Shown here: positions 7,826 to 15,454 of the stretch, one piece after another | Layout: each line of letters begins with the position of its first letter | Position numbering within the stretch: position 1 is the first letter of the stretch | Made by a program: the position numbers and the translations under genes | From: Anoxybacillus tengchongensis | GTDB lineage: Bacteria; Bacillota; Bacilli; Bacillales; Anoxybacillaceae | DNA: 64,000 bases | Assembly (NCBI RefSeq): GCF_014201585.1 | Contig: NZ_JACHES010000001.1 | Location: 124,001-188,000, forward strand | Direction of reading: 5' to 3' | Notes under the pieces: model-generated | Database searches by the model: none | What the model saw: only the letters and a program-made list of their open reading frames with translations | What the model was told of the DNA's origin: nothing

Positions 7826-8754
7826 TACACCACTTCTTCTTGCTGTTTCGTCGCTTCTCCCTCTAACTCAAGCAAACGTTGAAATGATGCGATCGCTACT
7901 TCCACTTGATCATTAGTCGGTTCTTTCGTCGTTAATAGTTGTAACCATAAGCCGGGGTAGCCAAGTGAGCGCAACACAGGAACATGTCGCAACGCGTTTG
8001 TGACTTGTAATACTTCAAAAGATAATCCTAATACAACGGGAATGAGCGCTAATCGATTTAATACGCGCACCCAAAGTGGTTCAGTTGGGACGAACATGTA
8101 AACGAATACGCCAATGATGACAGTAAATAAAATGAAGCTACTACCACAACGATAATGAAGACGAGATTGTCGTTGTACATGTTCAACCGTCAACGGTAAC
8201 CCATTTTCATAGGCATTAATTACTTTATGTTCTGCTCCATGATATTGAAACAGTCGTTTAACGAGTGGTGTGAGCGAAATAAAGTAAATATACCCTAAAA
8301 GTAAAAGAAGTTTAAAAAACCCTTCAACGAGTATTTGTGCTGTGCTCGACGGGAACATCGGTCTCGTTAATTCGGCCAAAAATACAGGAATAAGCGTAAA
8401 AATAAACTTCCCAAATAAAAACGATAACACCCCGATGAGCGCAACACCTAAAATCATTGTCCATTTGGATGGAGCCTCATTGTCCAACGCTTCATCTTCA
8501 TTTGGATCAAGATCATATCGTTCACTTGAAAACTGTAAATGTTTCGAGCCGTTCGCGCTTGCTTGAATAATTGCAAAAATGCCGCGAAGAAACGGAATTT
8601 TTTTGAATAAAGCAAGCGTTTTATTTGTTTCGCGTGGAACGTGGAAATACTCAATCGAACCGTCTTTTCGCCGAATGGCTGTGACGGAATGATTACGTCC
8701 AGCGAACATGACCCCTTCAATGACCGCCTGCCCGCCATATACGTTTTTACTCAT
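7825..8754 (-). CDS. yqhQ: DUF1385 integral membrane protein YqhQ
   Basis: A 309-residue protein starting with the diagnostic YGGQAVIEGVMFAG block of the DUF1385 family. A soluble N-terminal part (about 1-95) is followed by membrane segments near 100-125, 140-165, 205-230 and 235-250. A metal-like GAEHKVINAYENG motif sits between helices. The molecular role of the family is not established. It is the first gene of a leftward yqhQ-yqhP pair and diverges from yqhR. Confidence 0.9.
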   Translation of the reverse strand: MSKNVYGGQAVIEGVMFAGRNHSVTAIRRKDGSIEYFHVPRETNKTLALFKKIPFLRGIFAIIQASANGSKHLQFSSERYDLDPNEDEALDNEAPSKWTMILGVALIGVLSFLFGKFIFTLIPVFLAELTRPMFPSSTAQILVEGFFKLLLLLGYIYFISLTPLVKRLFQYHGAEHKVINAYENGLPLTVEHVQRQSRLHYRCGSSFILFTVIIGVFVYMFVPTEPLWVRVLNRLALIPVVLGLSFEVLQVTNALRHVPVLRSLGYPGLWLQLLTTKEPTNDQVEVAIASFQRLLELEGEATKQQEEVV

Positions 8755-8914
8755 AAGAAGACACCAACCTATTTTCTTTTTTCTTATATTCTACAAGAAA
8801 ACGCTAAAAACCTCTAGGTCGATGTATCGTTTGTATTTGTATTGTTGCCAAAAATGAGAGCTGATACACATGAGATCCAACATTTTGGACAAGATAAAAA
8901 CGGAGGTGATTGCT

Positions 8915-9433
8915 GTGCAAGCAAAAACGAAACAAGACGCACAACTTGAACAAAATAAAAGAGAAAAACCAATGCCCGTTTTAGCAAAAGTTGCATTGAT
9001 TGGTTTTATTGGAGGTGTATTTTGGAGCTTCCTCGCATACTGTGCTTATTTTTTTCATTTTACAGAAATAGCGCCAAATTTCATTTTGCAACCGTGGGCG
9101 ATCGGTGATTGGAAAGACGGCGCCCTTGGTCAGACGATTGCGATTTTGTTCATTGGGCTCGCTTCAGTTATTGCTTCGTTTCTGTACTATGCTTTTTTAA
9201 AAAATCGTCAAGGCATTTGGCCAGGCGTCGCTTTCGGCATCGGGTTATGGGTGCTTGTTTTTTACGTATTAAATCCCATTTTTCCACAGTTAAAAGCTGT
9301 TTCACAACTTGAGCGAAATACGGTTGTCACGATGGTATGCTTTTACATTTTATATGGAATGTTTATCGGTTATTCCATTTCATTTGAAGTTGCAGAGATG
9401 AGGCGACAAAAACAGGTCGATGTGGTAAAATAA
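8915..9433 (+). CDS. yqhR: Conserved membrane protein YqhR
   Basis: A 172-residue membrane protein with four predicted helices (about 24-46, 66-88, 96-116, 134-153). No enzymatic motif is seen; function unknown. The GTG start is chosen because GGAGGTGA lies 6 bases ahead of it. The frame is open to an ATG at 8870, but that has no ribosome site. Position before aroQ matches B. subtilis yqhR. The 160 bases between it and yqhQ hold no convincing promoter or structure. Confidence 0.8.
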   Translation: MQAKTKQDAQLEQNKREKPMPVLAKVALIGFIGGVFWSFLAYCAYFFHFTEIAPNFILQPWAIGDWKDGALGQTIAILFIGLASVIASFLYYAFLKNRQGIWPGVAFGIGLWVLVFYVLNPIFPQLKAVSQLERNTVVTMVCFYILYGMFIGYSISFEVAEMRRQKQVDVVK

Positions 9434-9471
9434 CCATATGTATTTTCATCAGTAAAGGGGGGAGAGGGGGA

Positions 9472-9918
9472 ATGGTTCGATTCCTCCTTTTAAACGGTCC
9501 GAACTTAAATCGTCTCGGTATGAGAGAGCCGCATATTTATGGACATACGACACTTGCTCAATTAGAAAAACAATTAACAGAATTTGCCGGTGAATATGGG
9601 GCGGAATTAACATGTTATCAAAGTAATTATGAAGGGGCGTTAATTGACCAAATTCATCGGGCGGAATCGTTGTACGATGGAATCATTTTTAATCCAGGAG
9701 CGTTTACGCATTATAGTTATGCGTTGCGTGATGCAATTGCAAGCATACAAACACCGGTTATTGAAGTACATATTTCAAATATTCACGCAAGAGAGCCGTT
9801 TCGTCATCAATCTGTTCTTGCTCCTGTGACGGCTGGACAAATTGTTGGGCTTGGTGTAAACGGATATCGATTGGCGATTTTAGCGTTGCTTGATATAGTT
9901 GAAGGGAAGGGGAAATAA
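9472..9918 (+). CDS. aroQ: 3-Dehydroquinate dehydratase, type II
   Basis: A 148-residue type II dehydroquinase, the third step of the shikimate pathway. The LLNGPNLNRLGMREPHIYG start, with the catalytic Tyr in EPHIYG, QSNYEG, NPGAFTHYSYALRDA and HISNIHAREPFR with the active-site His are all intact. Length is typical. GGGGGAGAGGGGG precedes the ATG. It lies two bases upstream of the peptidase gene, forming an aroQ-papA-efp cluster as in B. subtilis. Confidence 0.96.
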   Translation: MVRFLLLNGPNLNRLGMREPHIYGHTTLAQLEKQLTEFAGEYGAELTCYQSNYEGALIDQIHRAESLYDGIIFNPGAFTHYSYALRDAIASIQTPVIEVHISNIHAREPFRHQSVLAPVTAGQIVGLGVNGYRLAILALLDIVEGKGK

Positions 9919-9920
9919 CA

Positions 9921-10982
9921 TTGGATAAAGTACAAAAACTTCGTGCACAATTCGCCGAACATGGCATTGACGGATTTCTCATTACAAATGATTATAATCG
10001 TCGCTATATGACAAATTTTACAGGAACGGCGGGTGTTGCTTTGATTAGCGAAACGGATGCCGTATTTATTACCGATTTTCGCTACGTCGAACAAGCGACA
10101 AGACAAATTGAAGGGTATGAAATTGTTCAACATACACAAACGCTCATTGAAGAAGTAGCCAAACAAGTCGAGCGCTTAGGCATTAAAAAGCTTGGATTTG
10201 AGCAAGACGATCTTTCGTATGCAACGTTTTCAGTATATGAAAAAGCGATCAAAGCAACGCTTGTTCCAATTTCAGGCGTAGTTGAAAAGTTACGCTTGAT
10301 TAAGTCGGAAGCAGAGATTAAGATATTAAAGGAAGCAGCCGAGATTGCCGATGCCGCCTTTCGCCATATTCTTGATTTTATTCGCCCTGGTGTGCGTGAA
10401 ATTGATGTGGCGAATGAGTTAGAATTTTTTATGCGCAAACATGGGGCGACAAGTTCATCGTTTGATATCATCGTTGCATCTGGTGTGCGCTCAGCATTAC
10501 CTCATGGAGTGGCGACAGAGAAAGTCATTGAACAAGGAGAGCTCGTCACGCTTGATTTTGGCGCATATTATAAAGGATATTGCTCCGATATTACGAGAAC
10601 GGTTGCCGTTGGAGAGATAAGCGACGAATTAAAGCGCATATACGATGTTGTATTGCAAGCCCAACTTCGCGGTGTTGAACACATTCGCCCAGGGATGACA
10701 GGACGAGAGGCAGATGCGCTCACACGTGATTACATTTCTGCTTGCGGATTTGGGGAATATTTCGGACATTCCACAGGTCATGGGCTCGGCATGGAAGTGC
10801 ATGAAATGCCAGCGCTTTCGATGCGCTCGGATACAGTGCTACAACCGGGAATGGTTGTGACGGTTGAACCAGGCATTTACATAGCAGGATTAGGCGGTGT
10901 TCGCATCGAAGACGACATCGTCATTACAGAAAACGGCAATGAGCGGCTCACTCTTTCACCAAAAGATCTCATTACTTTATAG
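9921..10982 (+). CDS. papA: Xaa-Pro dipeptidase/aminopeptidase (M24 family)
   Basis: A 353-residue M24 metallopeptidase cleaving Xaa-Pro bonds. An N-terminal creatinase-like domain (about 1-125) precedes a pitta-bread catalytic domain with the metal ligands in LDFGAYYKGYCSDITRT, HSTGHGLGMEVHE, VEPGIY and GVRIEDD. The start is TTG after GGGAAGGGGAAATAACA, two bases after aroQ. Its place just before efp is shared with B. subtilis (yqhT/papA); EF-P relieves stalls at proline runs, so the pairing of a proline peptidase with efp is suggestive. Confidence 0.93.
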   Translation: MDKVQKLRAQFAEHGIDGFLITNDYNRRYMTNFTGTAGVALISETDAVFITDFRYVEQATRQIEGYEIVQHTQTLIEEVAKQVERLGIKKLGFEQDDLSYATFSVYEKAIKATLVPISGVVEKLRLIKSEAEIKILKEAAEIADAAFRHILDFIRPGVREIDVANELEFFMRKHGATSSSFDIIVASGVRSALPHGVATEKVIEQGELVTLDFGAYYKGYCSDITRTVAVGEISDELKRIYDVVLQAQLRGVEHIRPGMTGREADALTRDYISACGFGEYFGHSTGHGLGMEVHEMPALSMRSDTVLQPGMVVTVEPGIYIAGLGGVRIEDDIVITENGNERLTLSPKDLITL

Positions 10983-11000
10983 ACGTAGGAGGAAATGAAC

Positions 11001-11558
11001 ATGATTTCAGTAAACGATTTTCGTACAGGCTTAACGATTGAAGTTGACGGCGATATTTGGCGCGTCATCGAATTCCAACATGTGAAACCAGGAAAAGGTG
11101 CAGCGTTCGTTCGCTCAAAACTTCGTAACTTGCGCACAGGTGCGATTCAAGAAAAAACGTTCCGCGCCGGTGAAAAAGTAAACAAAGCGCAAATTGATAA
11201 CCGCAAAATGCAATATTTATATGCAAACGGCGATCAACATGTGTTCATGGATATGGAATCATATGAACAAATTGAACTACCTGCAAAACAAATTGAACAT
11301 GAATTAAAGTTTTTAAAAGAAAACATGGAAGTATTTATTATGATGTATCAAGGCGAAACGATTGGTGTCGAATTGCCAAATACAGTTGAGTTAAAAGTTG
11401 TTGAAACAGAGCCAGGCATTAAAGGTGATACGGCATCAGGTGGCTCCAAACCAGCAACGTTAGAAACAGGTCTTGTCGTTCAAGTACCGTTCTTCGTCAA
11501 CGAAGGCGATGTGTTAATTATTAACACAACAGACGGCACATACGTATCACGCGCGTAA
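11001..11558 (+). CDS. efp: Translation elongation factor P
   Basis: A 185-residue EF-P, which relieves ribosome stalling at polyproline. The three-domain beta layout is intact, with Lys32 in [10 protein letters not shown] at the tip of domain I (the residue modified in B. subtilis). The ATG used lies 8 bases after AGGAGG (10987-10992); a second ATG at 10995 is too close to that site, and B. subtilis EF-P starts MISVNDF as here. Confidence 0.96.
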   Translation: MISVNDFRTGLTIEVDGDIWRVIEFQHVKPGKGAAFVRSKLRNLRTGAIQEKTFRAGEKVNKAQIDNRKMQYLYANGDQHVFMDMESYEQIELPAKQIEHELKFLKENMEVFIMMYQGETIGVELPNTVELKVVETEPGIKGDTASGGSKPATLETGLVVQVPFFVNEGDVLIINTTDGTYVSRA

Positions 11559-11565
11559 TGGAAAA

Positions 11566-11602
11566 AGGCGCCCCTAAAGCAAATGGGGCACCTCTTTCTT
11601 TT
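11566..11602 (+). terminator. Terminator after efp
   Basis: AGGCGCCCC (11566-11574) pairs with GGGGCACCT (11585-11593) with one mismatch, flanked by A and T runs. Confidence 0.7.
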
Positions 11603-11619
11603 ATATGTTTTTGATGTCC

Positions 11620-12285
11620 TTAAATAATTGTGTCAAAAAGGCTAGATGATGACCAAGTGTAACCAAAACAGCAGAACTCGAATTGCGAAATATATCTTTC
11701 ACAAGGAGTTTCTAATTCAATGTTCCAGAGTCCACTTGAGAATTGTGTAGTATTTACACTAAAATAAAATGTCCTTTCAAATTTGTTGTGTGAGTCCGAT
11801 TTTTCTATCCATTCATCAAAAATATATAAGAACTGATTTTTATTATATATTTTTACCACGATAGGAAAATCGATTTTTACATTTTTTAGCCTACAAACAC
11901 AGTGTAAACGCTGATCTAAAGAGTTGAATTTTAAAGACTGTTTTAATGGATATATTGTTTTTTCCTCTTTATTTATAGAGATACTTTTTGATAAAGAAAA
12001 TTGATCAATTTTAGGTGACATACTCATATCCTGGGTCTCACTTAGAACGGATACAATAGTTTTATCCCGTATAACACATTTTTTTGTGGGATCTGGGACA
12101 AAAAATTGATCGTTAATTAGTATTTGATAGAGTTTTAGCTCTGTTTTCAAGGAGTCTGTCAACTCTAATATCCATATATCCCCTTCCGGTATCAAGGGGT
12201 ATGTCTTTCCAGTAACTATGGAATATGCACCAACGTTGTAAATCGGTAAATCCTTTGGATCATATACAACAGTTTTTATTTCCAT
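11620..12285 (-). CDS. Unknown protein, two probable beta-sandwich domains
   Basis: I do not recognise this 221-residue protein. It has no signal peptide or membrane helix. Residues about 10-65 read like an early-set/carbohydrate-binding type beta-sandwich (GDIWILELTD followed by YQILINDQFFVPDP, reminiscent of the 'Y-x-F-x-V-D-G-x-W-x-x-D-P' pattern). Residues about 125-205 look like a second sandwich of alternating strands, with two Cys near the end (FCCFGY). The start follows TGGAGAG and overlaps the end of the upstream gene by 10 bases, so it is translationally coupled. It is the last gene of an AT-rich, leftward three-gene cassette placed between efp and the spoIIIA locus, where B. subtilis has nothing. 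Horizontal origin is likely. Confidence 0.65.
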   Translation of the reverse strand: MEIKTVVYDPKDLPIYNVGAYSIVTGKTYPLIPEGDIWILELTDSLKTELKLYQILINDQFFVPDPTKKCVIRDKTIVSVLSETQDMSMSPKIDQFSLSKSISINKEEKTIYPLKQSLKFNSLDQRLHCVCRLKNVKIDFPIVVKIYNKNQFLYIFDEWIEKSDSHNKFERTFYFSVNTTQFSSGLWNIELETPCERYISQFEFCCFGYTWSSSSLFDTII

Positions 12286-12587
12286 ATATCTCTCCAGATT
12301 TGGATCATTTTTTTGGCAATGCCTCCTTTTATAGCACTAGCGATGAACAGAGTAATCAAAAGTAGAAAATAAACTTCAATTATTAAAAGATGTGTTAAAG
12401 GAAGCTTATTTGTGTGCTTAATGTAAAGAAAATACACATACAGGGCGATAGGCAAGTTGAGAAAAAGCCATATATCTATAGTTTTTGAACGTATATTCGA
12501 ATTACTCACCTTTTCTAAAATAAGACGGATAATTGGAATTGATAAGATAACACATGATATTATTATAAGTAAATATGTCCATTTCAA
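12276..12587 (-). CDS. Unknown small membrane protein
   Basis: A 103-residue protein with three predicted helices (about 4-23, 40-57, 67-88) and a basic C-terminus. No family recognised. The start is TTG, preceded at 8 bases by TAGGTG, which overlaps the stop of the upstream gene; it overlaps the downstream gene by 10 bases. Tight coupling to a soluble partner on one side and a small glycine-rich protein on the other suggests one functional unit, for example a toxin with immunity, but this is only inference from layout. Confidence 0.6.
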   Translation of the reverse strand: MKWTYLLIIISCVILSIPIIRLILEKVSNSNIRSKTIDIWLFLNLPIALYVYFLYIKHTNKLPLTHLLIIEVYFLLLITLFIASAIKGGIAKKMIQIWRDIWK

Positions 12588-12596
12588 TTGCTACAC

Positions 12597-12902
12597 CTAC
12601 TTGTAACCTCGGATAATATCTTTGTTGGCATTATATAAGTTGTTAACACTTCTTACCCCTATCTCCATTAATGCTGATATTACTCCTCCACCAACTGTAG
12701 ATTTTACTGCGACTTTTGTAGATGCTTTTTGAATATATTTACTGTAAACATAACTTCCACCTGCACCAGTAGCTGTAGGAATTCCAAAAGAGTCTTTAAT
12801 AGCATTAGAAATAGGAGTTGTTATTCGTCTGTCAATTTCATGATAAAGGCTATTTGCCTTTTCAGTGATACCTAGTTTGTATGAAATTTGGTTTAAAGAC
12901 AT
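12597..12902 (-). CDS. Unknown small protein with glycine-rich segment
   Basis: A 101-residue protein, first gene of the cassette. Residues 1-40 are probably helical; residues about 43-80 carry two glycine clusters (ATGAGGSY and STVGGGVISALMEIG) that resemble the small-residue hydrophobic segments of pore-forming or bacteriocin-like proteins. No family was recognised. The ATG follows GGATCCTGGAGGTGC, a strong ribosome site, and the probable promoter contains a 19-nt poly-A tract (see 12945-12975). Confidence 0.6.
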   Translation of the reverse strand: MSLNQISYKLGITEKANSLYHEIDRRITTPISNAIKDSFGIPTATGAGGSYVYSKYIQKASTKVAVKSTVGGGVISALMEIGVRSVNNLYNANKDIIRGYK

Positions 12903-12944
12903 ATAAGCACCTCCAGGATCCTTAAATTTTAAATTTCAATTAAC

Positions 12945-12975
12945 ATTTTACTTTTTTTTTTTTTTTTTTTGTAAA
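12945..12975 (-). promoter_or_regulatory. Candidate promoter with 19-nt homopolymer spacer
   Basis: Read leftward, TTTACA (12975-12970) and TAAAAT (12950-12945) are separated by 19 bases: 18 A residues and one G. The T run on the plus strand is 12952-12970. A 19-bp spacer is two longer than optimal, so a change in homopolymer length would alter promoter strength. The downstream leader is about 36 bases to the ATG at 12902. The promoter call rests on consensus match only. Confidence 0.45.
12952..12970. repeat. Homopolymer tract of 19 T (plus strand)
   Basis: Nineteen consecutive T residues, the longest single-base run in the window. Such tracts are prone to slipped-strand mispairing. The flanking 12903-13080 is otherwise AT-rich without an ORF. 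Confidence 0.95.
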
Positions 12976-13097
12976 TATTTTTAGAAAATTAATTTTTCGG
13001 GATAGGTTTCATTTTTTATAAATTCCCTCCTTCTGTACTTCTGAATTGTCCCATTTTCGCATACGTTGTACTAGCACCGTTGTACAAGGAGGATGCG

Positions 13098-13370
13098 ATG
13101 AAAATTGATGCAACTGTTTGGACGATGGCGGGTTTACGGTTTTTATCTGCGGCGATTGAATTAAGCGCAGCAATTGTCATGTTGTCGCTGAATGATGTAA
13201 AAAAGGCGATTGCGATCAATACATTGCTTGCTGTTGTCGGTCCGACGATTTTTTTCGTTGTTATGATGATTGGGCTTGTTGCGGTGGCGAATGAACTATC
13301 ATTGTTTAAGCTCGTATGGATCGGTGCGGGAGTTATATGTATATTGATCGGCATTTATGTCGTGAAATGA
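13098..13370 (+). CDS. yqhV: Small membrane protein YqhV
   Basis: A 90-residue protein with three predicted membrane helices (about 10-30, 36-60, 66-88). It is the conserved DUF2619-like neighbour of spoIIIAA; its function is unknown. The ATG follows AAGGAGGATGCG. It lies 13 bases before spoIIIAA and is probably read with the sporulation operon. Confidence 0.82.
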   Translation: MKIDATVWTMAGLRFLSAAIELSAAIVMLSLNDVKKAIAINTLLAVVGPTIFFVVMMIGLVAVANELSLFKLVWIGAGVICILIGIYVVK

Positions 13371-13383
13371 AGGAGGGAAGAAG

Positions 13384-14307
13384 ATGCAAGCGGTGTTTGA
13401 TATGTTGCCTAAAACGCTCGTGCATGCCATTCAATCGTTTTCTACTCGTTCCCATTCTACGATCGAAGAAATTCGCATTCGCATTCATCGCCCGTTGGAA
13501 GTCATTGCTGGGGGGAGGTCGTACATATGTCCACATGTTGTACAAATGGAAGAAGGCATCGAACTATTAAATAAACTAAGCCAATATTCCCTTTATACGA
13601 TCGAAGAAGAGTTGAAAAAAGGTTACATCACGATTCAAGGTGGGCATCGAGTCGGTTTAGCCGGAAAAGTAATTACAGAAGACGGAAAAGTAAAAGCGAT
13701 CCGACATATTACATCATTTAACATTCGGATGGCTCGGCAACAAATCGGCATGGCTGAGCCACTTCTTCCTTACTTATACGACAAACGATGGCTTAATACG
13801 ATGATTATCGGAGCGCCTCAAACAGGAAAAACAACGATTCTTCGCGATATTGCACGCATCGTAAGCATTGGAGTGAAAGAGAGGCAGATTGCACCTCAAA
13901 AAGTGGGCATCGTCGATGAACGTTCAGAAATTGCTGGTTGTGTGAAAGGCATTCCGCAATTTACATTCGGCTATCGTGTCGATGTGCTCGATGCGTGCCC
14001 GAAAGCAGAAGGAATGATGATGATGATTCGTTCGATGAGCCCAAATGTATTGATCGTTGATGAAATCGGAAGTGAGGCAGATTGCACTGCGATTTTAGAA
14101 GCGGTTCATGCGGGAGTGGGCTTATTTATGACAGCGCATGGACACCATTTCGACGATATAATCAAGCGCCCATCGCTGCGCCCAATTATAGAACAAGCTG
14201 TATTTGAACGATTTGTTGAATTGACGAATATCGGACGTCCTGGAACGATTCAAGCCGTTCGAGATGCAAACGGTCGCGATATATATCGAAAGATGAGCGT
14301 GATGTAA
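13384..14307 (+). CDS. spoIIIAA: Stage III sporulation protein AA (ATPase)
   Basis: A 307-residue ATPase related to type II/IV secretion ATPases. Walker A is GAPQTGKTT (about 142-150) and Walker B is NVLIVDEIG (about 222-230). It powers or assembles the SpoIIIA-SpoIIQ channel in the mother-cell membrane facing the forespore. First of eight tightly packed genes (AA-AH). The ATG follows GAAGGAGGGAAG. The stop (TAA) is followed at once by the spoIIIAB ATG. Confidence 0.95.
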   Translation: MQAVFDMLPKTLVHAIQSFSTRSHSTIEEIRIRIHRPLEVIAGGRSYICPHVVQMEEGIELLNKLSQYSLYTIEEELKKGYITIQGGHRVGLAGKVITEDGKVKAIRHITSFNIRMARQQIGMAEPLLPYLYDKRWLNTMIIGAPQTGKTTILRDIARIVSIGVKERQIAPQKVGIVDERSEIAGCVKGIPQFTFGYRVDVLDACPKAEGMMMMIRSMSPNVLIVDEIGSEADCTAILEAVHAGVGLFMTAHGHHFDDIIKRPSLRPIIEQAVFERFVELTNIGRPGTIQAVRDANGRDIYRKMSVM

Positions 14308-14820
14308 ATGAAATGGATTGGAGCAATATGCATTATATTGGCGACAACATGGTCAGGTTTTGAAGCGTCGCGACTTTTACGCGAGCGCACAAGACAATTG
14401 CGCCAGTTAAAAATGGCATTGCAGTCACTTGAAGCAGAAATTATGTACGGGCATACGCCGTTAATGGACGCTGCGTTTCGATTATCTCAACAGCTATCAA
14501 AACCGTTATCATGGTTGTTTGAATCGTTTGCGCAAAAGTTGCAAAAAGGAACGATGAATGCTCGTCAAGCATGGGAAGAAAGTTTGCATGAAGTGTGGAA
14601 AATGACTGCCTTCAAAGAAGGTGAATTGGAGATTATGAAACAGTTTGGCGAGACGCTTGGACAATACGATCATGAAATTCAACAAAATTATATTCGTTTA
14701 ACGATGGTGCATTTAGAGAGAGAAGAAGGGGATGCCATCGAAAAACAACAACGTTATGAAAAAATGATGAAAAGTTTAGGTGTATTAACGGGCATTCTCA
14801 TCGTGCTTTTACTCATATAG
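14308..14820 (+). CDS. spoIIIAB: Stage III sporulation protein AB
   Basis: A 170-residue protein with an N-terminal hydrophobic segment (about 1-20) and a C-terminal one (about 153-170), with a helical middle resembling type II secretion GspF domains. Length equals the family's usual size (about 171). Starts directly after the spoIIIAA stop, so translation is coupled. Confidence 0.93.
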   Translation: MKWIGAICIILATTWSGFEASRLLRERTRQLRQLKMALQSLEAEIMYGHTPLMDAAFRLSQQLSKPLSWLFESFAQKLQKGTMNARQAWEESLHEVWKMTAFKEGELEIMKQFGETLGQYDHEIQQNYIRLTMVHLEREEGDAIEKQQRYEKMMKSLGVLTGILIVLLLI

Positions 14821-14835
14821 AGGAGGACATTTAAA

Positions 14836-15042
14836 ATGGGCGTTGACGTAGATTTAATTTTTCGTATTGCTGGTGTAGGCATTGTCGTTGCTTTTTTGCA
14901 CGCTGTATTAGAAGGGATTGGAAAAAAAGAATATGCACAATGGGTTACATTATTAGGGTTTATTTATATTTTATTTTTAGTCATTTCGATCGTTCAAGAC
15001 TTATTCCAAAAAATTAAATCTGTTTTTTTGTTTCAAAGTTAG
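14836..15042 (+). CDS. spoIIIAC: Stage III sporulation protein AC
   Basis: A 68-residue protein of two membrane helices (about 8-28 and 35-58), the usual length for SpoIIIAC. AGGAGG lies upstream (14820s). A component of the feeding-tube channel between mother cell and forespore. Confidence 0.93.
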   Translation: MGVDVDLIFRIAGVGIVVAFLHAVLEGIGKKEYAQWVTLLGFIYILFLVISIVQDLFQKIKSVFLFQS

Positions 15043-15048
15043 GAGGGA

Positions 15049-15450
15049 ATGCTCATTGATATTTTGCAAATTGTTGGACTCGGACTTATTGCAACGTTTT
15101 TAGTGACGATTTTAAACGAACATAAGTCGAATATCTCACTTTTGTTAACCGTTTTTGTTGGAACAGTTATTTTTTTATTTTTAATTGATCGCATTCAAGA
15201 CATTTTTCGCATGGTTCAAACGCTAGCGAACGAAGCACACGTTCAAACGGTGTATGTCGAAACGATTTTGAAAATTATCGGCATTGCTTATATTGCGGAG
15301 TTTGGTGCACAAATTTCAAAAGATGCCGGCCAAGGAGCGATCGCTGGAAAAATTGAACTAGGTGGAAAAATTTTAATTTTAGCAATGGCGATTCCGATTT
15401 TAACAGCTTTAATTGAAACGATTTTAAGCTTTCTTCCGATGAAGGGGTGA
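15049..15450 (+). CDS. spoIIIAD: Stage III sporulation protein AD
   Basis: A 133-residue membrane protein homologous to SpoIIIAC at its start and extended by further helices. The ATG aligns with the B. subtilis N-terminus (M-x-I-D-I), but AGGAGGG (15041-15047) ends only one base before it. An in-frame ATT at 15055 has the better spacing and would remove just two residues. The start is therefore slightly uncertain. Confidence 0.92.
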   Translation: MLIDILQIVGLGLIATFLVTILNEHKSNISLLLTVFVGTVIFLFLIDRIQDIFRMVQTLANEAHVQTVYVETILKIIGIAYIAEFGAQISKDAGQGAIAGKIELGGKILILAMAIPILTALIETILSFLPMKG

Positions 15451-15454
15451 TGAC

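Noticed and set aside
8755-8914. Regulatory RNA between yqhQ and yqhR
   Set aside because: No stable hairpin, T tract or promoter pair could be drawn; it is taken as an ordinary divergent spacer.
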